From positions 4,142,001 through 4,206,000 of the forward strand of contig NZ_CP095740.1 of the NCBI RefSeq assembly GCF_023078455.1: a stretch of DNA of 64,000 nt. Reading direction: 5' to 3'. Source of the stretch: Luteibacter aegosomatis (GTDB taxonomy: Bacteria; Pseudomonadota; Gammaproteobacteria; Xanthomonadales; Rhodanobacteraceae). Position 1 is the first letter of the stretch. Each line of letters opens with the position of its first letter. Below, piece by piece: positions 26,294 through 33,688 of the stretch. The position numbers were made by a program, and so were the translations under genes. Under the pieces are notes generated by a model that was not told the DNA's origin, did no database searches, and was given only the letters and a program-made list of their open reading frames with translations.

Positions 26294-27123
26294 GCGGCCT
26301 CCCGCAGGCGGGACATCGCGCGATGCGCGCGGCGACGCTCATCCATCAATCGGTCGAACGCCGGCACGTCACCGTCGCGCTCGATCAACGTGGGAACGCG
26401 CCCCGCGCGGGCGATGACACGCTCGTAGAGCGACCACACGGCGTCGTCCACGGCGGCGTCGTGCGAATCGATCAGCAGGCGCCCGTCGCGGGTTTCGTCG
26501 ACGCCATGGCCCGCCAGATGGATCTCCGTCACCGCTCGCAGGGGAAACGCGTCGAGGTAGTCCTCGGCACGGAAGCCCAGGTTGTGCGCGCTGACGTGAA
26601 CGTTGTTGACGTCGAGCAGCAACCCGCACCCGCTGCGCGTGGCCAGCTCGGCGAGAAAGTCGGTTTCGCTCCAGGCGTGGCCTTCCAGCGCCACGTAATG
26701 CGAGGGATTTTCCACCGAGATCGCACGCCCGAGGGCCTCCTGGGTGCGTTGCACGTTGTCCACCACCCTCGCCAACGCTTCCGCCGTGCGGGGAAACGGC
26801 AGCAGGTCGGGCAGGTAACGTCCTTCGTACACCGACCACGCGAGATGTTCGGAAACGAGGGCTGGTCTCACGCGATCCACCAGGCGGCGCAGGCGTGCCA
26901 GGTGCGCGGCATCGGGCGGCACCGCCGACCCGAGCGACAGCGACACGCCGTGCAACGAGAGCGGATGGCGTGCGGCGAGCGCATCGAGCATCGCCAGCCG
27001 CGGGCCGCCGTCGACCATGTAGTTTTCCGGATGCACTTCCAGCCACACGCCGGCCTCGGTACAGGCCAGGGCCTCGTCCAGGTGCTGCGGCTTGAAGCCG
27101 ACGCCGGCGGTGAGCGTGGTCAT
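26290..27123 (-). CDS. bufB1: BufB-type DUF692 multinuclear iron enzyme, bufferin cluster 1
   Basis: A 277-residue DUF692/MNIO enzyme. Conserved motifs: GVGFKPQHLDEAL start, WLEVHPENYMVDGG, LHGVSLSLGS, ISVENPSHY, LLLDVNNVHVSAHNLGF, HLAGHG and DSHD. It should modify cysteines of the four-cysteine bufferin encoded 11 bases upstream. The start ATG 27123 is the first that gives the family N-terminus. Confidence 0.9.
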   Translation of the reverse strand: MTTLTAGVGFKPQHLDEALACTEAGVWLEVHPENYMVDGGPRLAMLDALAARHPLSLHGVSLSLGSAVPPDAAHLARLRRLVDRVRPALVSEHLAWSVYEGRYLPDLLPFPRTAEALARVVDNVQRTQEALGRAISVENPSHYVALEGHAWSETDFLAELATRSGCGLLLDVNNVHVSAHNLGFRAEDYLDAFPLRAVTEIHLAGHGVDETRDGRLLIDSHDAAVDDAVWSLYERVIARAGRVPTLIERDGDVPAFDRLMDERRRAHRAMSRLREAA

Positions 27124-27134
27124 GCGGACGAGCC

Positions 27135-27410
27135 TCAGGCCTTGCTCTGCTCGAGCGTGCCGTTGCCGTGCGGGGTCTTGATCGAGGTGCAGGTGCCCAG
27201 CGGCACGAGCTTCCACGCGTTCTTCTGGAAGTCTTTCTTCGCGGTACCCGCGCAGGTGGTGCCCGGGCCGGCGGCGCAGTCGTTCTGACCGGCCTTCGCG
27301 ACGCCCCAGCACTTTTCCGAGCCTTGCGGCTTGGCGTCGTCGGCATGGGCGACACCCGCCACGAGGGCGGCGACGGCGAAGGCGAGCGAGGCGGCGTGAC
27401 GATGGTTCAT
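27135..27410 (-). CDS. bufA1: Bufferin precursor, four-cysteine DUF2282 type (BufA1-like)
   Basis: A 91-residue bufferin precursor. Signal peptide [23 protein letters not shown]; the mature part shows the DUF2282 pattern [37 protein letters not shown] with four cysteines. Bufferins bind copper in the periplasm after DUF692/DUF2063-dependent modification. First gene of the leftward operon bufA1-bufB1-bufC1-doxX, with a sigma-F-type promoter 50 bases upstream. Confidence 0.92.
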   Translation of the reverse strand: MNHRHAASLAFAVAALVAGVAHADDAKPQGSEKCWGVAKAGQNDCAAGPGTTCAGTAKKDFQKNAWKLVPLGTCTSIKTPHGNGTLEQSKA

Positions 27411-27459
27411 GGCGATCTCCTTGGGGATGTCCGGGCGGATGCCGGGGTTCGAGGATCCA

Positions 27460-27485
27460 TTCGTCTCGCGGCGGCATCCGGTTAC
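27460..27485 (-). promoter_or_regulatory. Sigma-F type promoter for bufA1
   Basis: Minus strand GTAACC (27485-27480), 16-base spacer, CGAA (27463-27460). Matches the GTAACC-N16-CGAA consensus described for sigma-F in Caulobacter. Predicted leader of roughly 40 bases before bufA1. Confidence 0.85.
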
Positions 27486-27545
27486 ACCGTCATTCCCGCG
27501 AAACGCCGGAATCCGGAACCTCGCGGCATGAACATGGACCGAGGT

Positions 27546-27571
27546 GTAACCAGGCGCCCCGCGCGCACGAA
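27546..27571 (+). promoter_or_regulatory. Sigma-F type promoter for nrsF (divergent)
   Basis: Plus strand GTAACC (27546-27551), 16-base spacer, CGAA (27568-27571). Divergent from the bufA1 promoter, with 60 bases between them. The nrsF ATG lies nine bases after CGAA, so the message is almost or fully leaderless. Autoregulation of the sigma/anti-sigma cassette follows. Confidence 0.85.
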
Positions 27572-27580
27572 TAACCGCTC

Positions 27581-28222
27581 ATGCACACCCGTCACCTCAT
27601 CGATGTCCTTGCCAGCGACGCGCGCCCCGTGCGCCGGCACGCGGTGGCGACGCGCCTGGCCTGGTCCACGCTGACCGGCATCGGTGTCGCCCTGATCCTG
27701 CTGCTCACCTTCGGCGGCATGCGCGGCGATCTCCCCGACGTGCTCGACAACCCGGTCTTCTGGCTGAAATCGCTCTTTCCCGCCAGCGTGGCCACGGCTG
27801 CCTTGTTGTTGGCCGCGCGCCTGGGCCGGCCCGGCGCGCGCACGCGGTCGGCCTGGCTGCTGCTGGCGCTGCCCGTACTCGCGGTGTGGTTCGCCGCGGG
27901 CTGGGTGCTGGAGTCGGCGCCCCCTTCGCTGCGCATGCCGCTGCTCCTGGGGCAGACCTGGCGCGTGTGCTGCTTCAATATCCTCGCCCTGTCCGTGCCG
28001 ACCTTCATCGCCACGTTCTGGGCCGTGCGCGGCCTCGCGCCGACGCGGCTCACGCTGGCCGGCATGGGCGCGGGCATCCTCGCCGGCGCCCAGGCCGTGC
28101 TGGTCTACACGCTCTACTGCACCGAAATGGCCGCGCCGTTCTGGGCCACGTGGTACGTGCTGGGCATGGCGCTGCCCACGGTGCTCGGCGCCCTGCTCGG
28201 CCCGAGGCTCTTGCGATGGTGA
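27581..28222 (+). CDS. NrsF-family (DUF1109) anti-sigma factor 1
   Basis: A 213-residue membrane protein with six predicted helices of the DUF1109/NrsF family, which holds sigma-F at the membrane until heavy-metal or thiol stress. Two conserved cysteines stand in TWRVCC (helix 4 region) and LYCTEMAAPFWATWY, the positions essential for sensing in Caulobacter NrsF. Preceded by a sigma-F promoter and followed by the sigma gene. Confidence 0.88.
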   Translation: MHTRHLIDVLASDARPVRRHAVATRLAWSTLTGIGVALILLLTFGGMRGDLPDVLDNPVFWLKSLFPASVATAALLLAARLGRPGARTRSAWLLLALPVLAVWFAAGWVLESAPPSLRMPLLLGQTWRVCCFNILALSVPTFIATFWAVRGLAPTRLTLAGMGAGILAGAQAVLVYTLYCTEMAAPFWATWYVLGMALPTVLGALLGPRLLRW

Positions 28223-28240
28223 GCGCGGCACGGGTATACC
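28211..28240 (+). promoter_or_regulatory. Possible housekeeping promoter for the sigma factor gene
   Basis: TTGCGA (28211-28216), 18-base spacer, TATACC (28235-28240), inside the end of nrsF. The ATG of the sigma gene is only seven bases further, implying a leaderless transcript independent of sigma-F. Confidence 0.45.
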
Positions 28241-28247
28241 GTGCGGC

Positions 28248-28838
28248 ATGGAGACCCTGGCGATGACGACGCGGACCACGGCATCGGCCGGCGTCTCCGC
28301 CGCCGAGATCGAACTGCACGGGCGCTTCGTGGCCGGCCTGAGCGGCGACGCCGCGGAGTATCGCCGCTTCCTCGACGGCCTCACGGGATTCCTGCGCGCC
28401 TACCTGCGCCGCCGCCTGCCGCGCGCGCTCGACGACGTGGAGGACATCCTCCAGGAAACCCTCCTGGCCGTGCATAACGCCCGGCACACCTATCGCGAGG
28501 ACCAGCCGCTCACGGCCTGGGTCCACGCCATCGCCCGCTACAAGCTCATGGATTTTTTCCGCGCCCACGCTCGCCGAGAGGCACTGCACGAGCCGATCGA
28601 CGACGACCCGCGCATCTTCGTCGACGCCGACACCGAGCCCGCCGACGCCCGCCGCGACGTCGGCCGCCTGCTCGAAGGGCTGCCCGACCGTCACCGCGTG
28701 CCCATCGAGATGGTGAAAATCCAGGGCCTTTCCGTGGCCGAGACCGCCCAGCGCACCGGGATGTCCGAGTCGGCGGTGAAGGTGGGCGTGCACCGGGGCC
28801 TGAAGGCGCTGGCCGCCGCCCTGCGAGGCAGCTTATGA
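28248..28838 (+). CDS. sigF: ECF sigma factor, SigF-like
   Basis: A 196-residue ECF sigma factor. Region 2: RAYLRRRLPRALDDVEDILQ then DQPLTAWVHAIARYKLMDFF; region 4: LEGLPDRHRVPIEMVKIQGLSVAETAQR followed by SESAVKVGVHRGLKALA. It is the SigF type paired with NrsF anti-sigma factors. Stands between two nrsF genes and overlaps the second by four bases. A second in-frame ATG (28263) is an alternative start. Likely target: the three GTAACC-N16-CGAA promoters nearby. Confidence 0.92.
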   Translation: METLAMTTRTTASAGVSAAEIELHGRFVAGLSGDAAEYRRFLDGLTGFLRAYLRRRLPRALDDVEDILQETLLAVHNARHTYREDQPLTAWVHAIARYKLMDFFRAHARREALHEPIDDDPRIFVDADTEPADARRDVGRLLEGLPDRHRVPIEMVKIQGLSVAETAQRTGMSESAVKVGVHRGLKALAAALRGSL

Positions 28839-29476
28839 AAACCGACGACCTGATTTCGATGCTCGCCCGCGAGGCACCGGCGGTGGACCACCGCGTGCCC
28901 GCGCGCCGCTACGCCACCGCCGTGCTCACCGGCGCGGCCGGCGCCGTGCTGCTGATGGCGTGCCTGCTGGGCCTGCGCCCCGACCTCGGCGCCGCCGTGC
29001 GCCTGCCCATGTTCTGGTTCCGCCTGGGCTACGCCGCCACCATCGGCACCGCCGCGCTGTGGCTGGTCATCCGGCTCGCCCGTCCGGGCGCCACGGTCGG
29101 CTCGCGCTGGGCGGCGGTGGCGGCGCCGATCGCCGCGGCCTGGGCCGCCGCCGCGGCCATCCTCGCCCGCACGGCCGCCGACGAGCGCGTGGCGGCCTGG
29201 TTGGGGCATACCTGGAAGGTCTGTCCCGTCCTCATCGGCATCCTCTCGATACCGGCCTTCGTCGCCATGATGTGGGCGGTGCGGGGCATGGCCCCGACCC
29301 GGCCCCGGGTGGCCGGTGCCGCCACCGGCCTGTTCGCGGGGGCCACGGCCACGGTCGCCTACTGCCTGCACTGCCCCGAGATGGCTCCGCCGTTCTGGGC
29401 GTTCTGGTACCTGGTGGGCATGCTCGTCCCGGCGGCCGTCGGCGCGCTCGCCGGCCGCCGCCTGCTGCGCTGGTAA
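28835..29476 (+). CDS. nrsF: NrsF-family (DUF1109) anti-sigma factor 2
   Basis: A 213-residue six-helix membrane protein, same length as the paralogue upstream. Conserved cysteines in TWKVCP and LHCPEMAPPFWAFWYLVG. Coupled to sigF by a four-base overlap, the canonical sigF-nrsF arrangement, so this is likely the original partner and the upstream copy a duplicate. Two anti-sigma factors for one sigma could sense different signals. Confidence 0.9.
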   Translation: MKTDDLISMLAREAPAVDHRVPARRYATAVLTGAAGAVLLMACLLGLRPDLGAAVRLPMFWFRLGYAATIGTAALWLVIRLARPGATVGSRWAAVAAPIAAAWAAAAAILARTAADERVAAWLGHTWKVCPVLIGILSIPAFVAMMWAVRGMAPTRPRVAGAATGLFAGATATVAYCLHCPEMAPPFWAFWYLVGMLVPAAVGALAGRRLLRW

Positions 29477-29687
29477 GTCGCCCGGCGAGTCCATCAATCC
29501 CGGCGCCAAATCGGCAAACGTGAACGCGGCCCCCTAAAGCCCGATGGCGGCGAGGCCGATGAACCTTCAGACTATAGGCGTCGTCGTATTCGGGCCGCTC
29601 CCGCGTCCGCCGGCGCAGTAGGCCGGCCGTCGGGCACCCCTCGACGACCGCCCCTGTTTGGACCGCTGTTCAGGACGAGGGCGCCAC
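29477..29687. other. Intergenic region before the MASE1 gene
   Basis: About 210 bases without a gene or strong terminator. ACTATAGGC near 29570 could be a -10 element. Nothing else recognised. Confidence 0.4.
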
Positions 29688-30623
29688 GTGATCGGAAAAT
29701 TCAAGGATCCGTCCATCTGGGGACCCCACCTCGCGGTGGCGGCTGCCTATGCGGCTTGCTACGAGGTGGTGCGGTATTTCTCATTTACCCACTGGATGAT
29801 CACGGCGGGCCTTCGCCTGGGTTGCCTCTTGCTCGTACAGCGACGCTTCTGGCCGGCGCTCGTTCTCGGCGAATTCTTGCCCATCGCAGAAAAGATTTTC
29901 TTGGGAGGCGCCCCGTTCGGCGCGGCCTGGGCATCGATCGCCACGATTCCCCCGATCCTCCTGTGCGCCCCGGTTTTCGCGCTGCTGCATAAGCATATGC
30001 CGCTCATTCGCGAAGACGGCCGAGCGAACATGGTCATGATCCTCACTGCCGCCCTCGTATGCGCAGGAGCCACCACTGGCATTGGCTCCATGGCGCTATC
30101 GGTGATCGTGATGCCGGATGGCAGCACGCCTCCCCCGGTCTCCATGCGGATCGTGCTGGCGTGGCTGCTCGGCAATTACCTTGGAGCGCTTACGATCGTT
30201 CCCACCGTTCTTGCGTTGCGCGAGCGCATCATGCGCATCGATGGACCACTCACGTGGGCTCACGTGTGGCATAGCCCACTGCTCAGGGAAATTCTTTGCG
30301 TAGAGGGCCCCATCCTGATCGCCTTGCTCGCGGCTGTGCATTTCGTTGGCGGTAACACCACCCCCTACATGCGCATGGCCATGGTGATTCCAGTCGTCCT
30401 TCTGGCGGTAAGGCATGGCTGGCACGGCGCGGCCATCGGCGGGATGCTGGCCAGCGTAGCACTTGCGGGGAGCGCCATCGCCACCCGTGATCCATCTATG
30501 ATCCCGGCCCAGGTCACGCTTGCCTTCGCCATTTCCACATCGCTTCTGCTCGGACTGCGAGTAAAGGAACGTCGTGCCGTAGCCAAGCAAGCCGATGCAC
30601 GGATCAACCCCGTAACGCGTTGA
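29688..30623 (+). CDS. Stand-alone MASE1-like membrane sensor domain
   Basis: A 311-residue protein of about eight membrane helices with MASE1 features: WPALVLGEFLPIAEKIFLGG, RIVLAWLLGNYLGALTIVPTVLAL and a conserved GWHGAAIGGMLASVAL. MASE1 is normally the N-terminal input of GGDEF cyclases or histidine kinases; here the frame stops after the membrane part (KERRAVAKQADARINPVTR), so no output domain exists. GTG start chosen because it directly precedes the first helix; a weak ATG lies ten codons upstream. Confidence 0.8.
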   Translation: MIGKFKDPSIWGPHLAVAAAYAACYEVVRYFSFTHWMITAGLRLGCLLLVQRRFWPALVLGEFLPIAEKIFLGGAPFGAAWASIATIPPILLCAPVFALLHKHMPLIREDGRANMVMILTAALVCAGATTGIGSMALSVIVMPDGSTPPPVSMRIVLAWLLGNYLGALTIVPTVLALRERIMRIDGPLTWAHVWHSPLLREILCVEGPILIALLAAVHFVGGNTTPYMRMAMVIPVVLLAVRHGWHGAAIGGMLASVALAGSAIATRDPSMIPAQVTLAFAISTSLLLGLRVKERRAVAKQADARINPVTR

Positions 30624-30630
30624 TCCGTGC
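30597..30630 (+). terminator. Hairpin over the MASE1 gene stop codon
   Basis: Perfect 11-bp stem, GCACGGATCAA (30597-30607) with TTGATCCGTGC (30620-30630), followed by ATCTCCCTCACGCTTTTATC. No tight T run, so termination is possible but not certain. Confidence 0.5.
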
Positions 30631-30648
30631 ATCTCCCTCACGCTTTTA

Positions 30649-31083
30649 TCAGCGGAAGGCTCCCGTGCATTCGACCGGATGTTCAGCGCATGTCACTGGC
30701 GCGGCCATCAGGCGCATCGTGCCGTCCGGTTGCGGTGCAGCAAACACCGTGATGCTATTTCCCTGATACACCGTCTCACCCGCCGTGCTCGCAGGCGCGG
30801 GCATCGGCTCGTCAGGCGTAGCGAGTTCCGCCGTACCGATCGGCAAGCCGACGAGGCTATAAGGCGTGCGGGCAAACGCACCACGCACGTTACCGTTGGC
30901 GTCGTTGACCTGGATATAACGTGTATTGCCACGCTGGAACACGTAGACGTGGTAGTTCGGGCTCGAGCTGACGTCCGTGGCATTCGGCCAGGACTGTCCC
31001 AGACCACTGATGGCCTGCTGCGCATTGGCGGAGAACGGAACGGCAATGAGGGACGCGAGAAGAAGGGCGGAAAGGGTACGCAT
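30649..31083 (-). CDS. Small secreted protein, unknown
   Basis: A 144-residue exported protein: signal MRTLSALLLASLIAVPFSANA, then SSPNYHVYVFQRGNTRYIQVNDANG and a C-terminal pair of cysteines (TCAEHPVEC) likely forming a disulphide. The repeated aromatic-rich strands suggest a small beta fold. No family recognised. Start at the ATG beginning the signal peptide, with GGAGAA upstream. Confidence 0.72.
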   Translation of the reverse strand: MRTLSALLLASLIAVPFSANAQQAISGLGQSWPNATDVSSSPNYHVYVFQRGNTRYIQVNDANGNVRGAFARTPYSLVGLPIGTAELATPDEPMPAPASTAGETVYQGNSITVFAAPQPDGTMRLMAAPVTCAEHPVECTGAFR

Positions 31084-31573
31084 GGGAGTTCTCCTGGAGC
31101 GATGGGAGGGGTGACCGACGCTGGACGTCGGCACGAGAACGCCAGCCCGCCCTTCCAAAAAGAGCGGCTGGCATAAGCACTTTCCTGCAACTGCACCTCA
31201 GTTTTGGAGGTGATGCCGATTACGCGCATGTTTCAGGTCAAATGAAAGCACCCGAAAACGGCCGAAATCCGTCCTCCTGCAGGAGGGACAAGCATATGTC
31301 CGACGGGTGTCGCGGCCTGAGACCGAACGGAAAAGGGTAATTGGGCCTGGATAAACGCTTCCCGACCGGTCATCGGGCCAACTCCTAACCCACCTGCCGA
31401 AACGCTGAGTCCGGCGCCGGAGTGACCGGCCCGTCCCCCATGACCGGGCCGAATCCACATACGCCTTCCCCGGTCGCCGAAGCGTTCCTACCGGAGGGGT
31501 GGGAGCCGATCGCATCGGCGAAAGGCGCTCGCCACGAAGCGTGACGTGCCCGCACCCTCGGTGACCTCGGCGC
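31084..31573. other. Non-coding stretch with one REP-like monomer
   Basis: About 490 bases without a credible gene. It holds the leader of the secreted-protein gene at its left end and a REP-like monomer at 31496-31522. Open frames on either strand lack ribosome binding sites and family resemblance. Confidence 0.55.
31496..31522 (+). repeat. REP-like monomer, copy 3
   Basis: One arm of the same repeat family as at 11.9 kb; it differs from the right arm there at a single base (CGCATCGG for CGTATCGG). No matching second arm nearby, so it is a single unit rather than a paired hairpin. Confidence 0.75.
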
Positions 31574-31616
31574 AAAAAAAACAAACCCTCACCGCATCGA
31601 TGATGCGGCGAGGGTT
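31574..31616 (-). terminator. Terminator of the endolysin/DUF2589 cassette
   Basis: Two stacked stems (31584-31590 with 31610-31616; 31592-31598 with 31602-31608); leftward they are followed by TGTTTTTTTT. It closes the leftward operon that begins near 35.5 or 36.3 kb. Confidence 0.85.
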
Positions 31617-31659
31617 AGCGGACGCGGTTCCCTCCTGCCAACGGCAGGGAGCGGACAGG

Positions 31660-31971
31660 TCAACCCGCGTGCTGCGCGTCGACGGAAAGGCCCTTTCGGC
31701 GGCGCCTTGCGCGCCACGTCCAGCGAAGCATCATCGCCGCGGCGCCGACATTGACGATGGCTTCGCCAGGCCAGACGTCGCCGTAGCTGAAGCCGCGGAA
31801 GTCGGTGAGCGCGGCGAGCATGCCCGCCGTGTTCACGGCACCGCCGCAGGCGATCAGGGCGCAGTAGATCCTGACCACGCGCGACATGCTCGGCTCGGTG
31901 AGCAGCCACATGCCGCACAGGCACATGGAGAAGTTGCAGACGAGGTTGATCGCCATCGTGACGTCGGTCAT
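31660..31971 (-). CDS. Small membrane protein, end of the lysis-like cassette
   Basis: A 103-residue protein with three hydrophobic stretches (about 5-24, 32-54, 66-84) and a basic tail WTWRARRRRKGL. The size and topology are holin-like, but no named holin family is recognised. The ATG overlaps the preceding stop by four bases (ATGA), so it is tightly coupled to the other membrane gene. Last gene before the terminator. Confidence 0.72.
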   Translation of the reverse strand: MTDVTMAINLVCNFSMCLCGMWLLTEPSMSRVVRIYCALIACGGAVNTAGMLAALTDFRGFSYGDVWPGEAIVNVGAAAMMLRWTWRARRRRKGLSVDAQHAG

Positions 31972-32321
31972 GGCTTGTCGCCCCCCGCGATGCGGTCGAT
32001 CACGCGGTTGGCGATGGATTCGCCACGCGTGTCGATCAGGCGCTGCGCCAGGCTGGCGAGCTTCAGCCCGAAGAAGCCGATCAGGAACGACACCCCGGCC
32101 TGCACCTCGGCCGCCGAGTCGGGCATGAAGCGGCGTTCGAGGGCCGGCGCCAGGAAGATCGCCATCAGCGCGCCGCACACGACCTGCACGATGGCCCGCT
32201 TGCGCGAAGGTTCGTCGCTGAGCGCCACCGGCAGGATGGCGCCGCCCACGGCGGCGAGGAGCAGCCAGAAGCGGGTGAACAGCATGGGATCCATCGAGTT
32301 CATCGCCTTCTCCCCGATCAT
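31968..32321 (-). CDS. Holin-like membrane protein
   Basis: A 117-residue protein with three predicted helices (about 13-34, 43-60, 75-95), LLLAAVGGAILPVALSDEPS and VSFLIGFFGLKLASLAQRLI, and a charged C-terminus. Class I holins have this size, three-helix layout and charged tail, and one sits in the same operon as a GH108 endolysin. The ATG overlaps the upstream stop by four bases; an internal ATG six codons later is an alternative. Family assignment is by layout only. Confidence 0.7.
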   Translation of the reverse strand: MIGEKAMNSMDPMLFTRFWLLLAAVGGAILPVALSDEPSRKRAIVQVVCGALMAIFLAPALERRFMPDSAAEVQAGVSFLIGFFGLKLASLAQRLIDTRGESIANRVIDRIAGGDKP

Positions 32322-32728
32322 GGCGCGGCGGGTTCCAGGTCGGCCTGCCAGTGGCGCACGCCGTCCCTGGTTTTCTCGTCGATCGTCAGATGGAGCTTCC
32401 GGTCCGCCGACGAGGTCATGGCCATCCGGCCCGTCGCACTGAGGTTGTTGCAAGGTTGCCCGCCGGCAACGGATACGCCGAAGGCGTAGATGGCGGCGTC
32501 CTGCTGCTTGCCGGCGTACTTGCCGCCGATGCGGCAGTCGTAGGGACTGCCGAAGCGCACGTCGGCCGCATCGCCCTGGAACGCGACGTCGATGCGCACC
32601 GGCTTCCCGCCGACCTGCGCGGCGCCCTTCCATGCTCCCGCCGGCACCGCCTGGGCGAGCGCGATGGAGGAAGCCAACGCCAGCGCCAGCGCACCGGTCC
32701 ACGTCACCACGGTCTTGATTTGGTACAT
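32318..32728 (-). CDS. Exported protein of the lysis-like cassette
   Basis: A 136-residue protein with a signal peptide (about 1-25, VVTWTGALALALASSIALAQA). The mature domain starts VPAGAWKGAAQVGGKPVRID and has two cysteines (YDCRIGG, QPCNNL) that could form a disulphide. It may act in the periplasm next to the endolysin, for example as a spanin-like or regulatory factor, but no family is recognised. Four-base overlap with the holin-like gene. Confidence 0.7.
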   Translation of the reverse strand: MYQIKTVVTWTGALALALASSIALAQAVPAGAWKGAAQVGGKPVRIDVAFQGDAADVRFGSPYDCRIGGKYAGKQQDAAIYAFGVSVAGGQPCNNLSATGRMAMTSSADRKLHLTIDEKTRDGVRHWQADLEPAAP

Positions 32729-32741
32729 CGAGGTTCTCCTT

Positions 32742-32912
32742 TCAGGAATAGAGCAGGAAGATGCCGACCGCCATCGCGGCGGCAAGGCAAAGGGCGAGTC
32801 CGGCGGCGATCCACGCGCCCCTGGACGCCGGCGGGGAAAGCGGCTCGTCCAGGCAATCGGTCAAGGCCGATTCCCATTCGGGCGGCACGCGAATTTCGGT
32901 AAGGCGATCCAT
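32742..32912 (-). CDS. Small C-tail-anchored membrane protein (56 aa)
   Basis: A 56-residue open frame starting MDRLTEIRVPPEWESALTDC with one strong helix near the C-terminus (about 34-54, WIAAGLALCLAAAMAVGIFL) and a short tail. It fills the gap between its neighbours with 13 bases on one side and 3 on the other, the spacing of a real operon gene. Function unknown; a holin partner is possible. Confidence 0.65.
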   Translation of the reverse strand: MDRLTEIRVPPEWESALTDCLDEPLSPPASRGAWIAAGLALCLAAAMAVGIFLLYS

Positions 32913-32915
32913 GCG

Positions 32916-33359
32916 TCAGTCTCCGGTAAGCGAGGGAAAGGCCACCACGCGCCCGTCCAGCTCTACGCGCGGGCGCCAGGCGTCGACGGCACGATAGGTA
33001 ATGCGCAGGCGGTGCGCTCGCTCGCGCGAGAACCAGCGGCGCCGGCGCCGGCCGAGTTCCACGATGAGCTCGGCTGGATCGCCACGGCGCGGTCGCCGGT
33101 AACGCAGCAGGCAGTCGAACTCCAGCGACATCAGCGACACGTGCGGTTGCCCGCGATCACGGAACATCGCCATCGGAATCACCACCGACTCCAGCGGCGC
33201 ATCGGGCGAGGGATCGGCCGGCACGTCCACGCGAAGGGCATGGCCTTCGGCGGCGTCGCCGGCGCGTATCGCGTCGCGACGCGCGCGCAGGGATTCGTTC
33301 GCCGCTTCCACGGCATGGCGAAGCGCGTACAGCAAGGCATCCAGCGCACAGGCGGCCAT
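32916..33359 (-). CDS. Diverged DUF2589-like protein
   Basis: A 147-residue soluble protein. The stretch ESVVIPMAMFRDRGQPHVSL followed by SLEFDCLL matches the core of the two DUF2589 proteins upstream (for example KSVVIRMPS ... ILPLVSTNVLRIKDVEIRFD), so I read it as a third, diverged paralogue. The arginine-rich middle (RRRRRWFSRERAHR) is unusual. The exact role of the family is unknown. Confidence 0.65.
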   Translation of the reverse strand: MAACALDALLYALRHAVEAANESLRARRDAIRAGDAAEGHALRVDVPADPSPDAPLESVVIPMAMFRDRGQPHVSLMSLEFDCLLRYRRPRRGDPAELIVELGRRRRRWFSRERAHRLRITYRAVDAWRPRVELDGRVVAFPSLTGD

Positions 33360-33368
33360 GGCGTGCTC

Positions 33369-33626
33369 CTAGTCCTTGATCCAGCCGGGCTTGCGCGGAA
33401 AGCCCACGTGGTAGCAGAGCCACTGCAACACCACCTGGTGCTCGCCGATCTGCAGGATGTTGAAGCTCTTCTCGATGCCGACGATGCACCCTTTCGGCGT
33501 ATCGGTGAGGCATCGGTTGAGCAGTTCCTGGGCTTCCCCGATCTTTTCGGCGGACGCCATCTGGTTGGGGTTGTCGCTGCCGACGACCACGCGCTTGATG
33601 TATTTCACTTCGGTGAGGTCGAACAT
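33369..33626 (-). CDS. Small conserved-looking protein of the cassette, unknown
   Basis: An 85-residue protein, soluble, starting MFDLTEVKYIKRVVVGSDNP and ending WLCYHVGFPRKPGWIKD. The ATG is chosen because GGGGAAG-type ribosome binding sequence lies upstream; the frame extends 11 codons further without support. Two cysteines (NRCLTDTPKGC) lie close together. No family recognised; it lies between DUF2589-type genes. Confidence 0.65.
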   Translation of the reverse strand: MFDLTEVKYIKRVVVGSDNPNQMASAEKIGEAQELLNRCLTDTPKGCIVGIEKSFNILQIGEHQVVLQWLCYHVGFPRKPGWIKD

Positions 33627-33688
33627 CGAAAACTCCCGGGGAAGAGATCGCGACGCCACGAGGGGCGTCGCGAAACACGACGGTGGCG

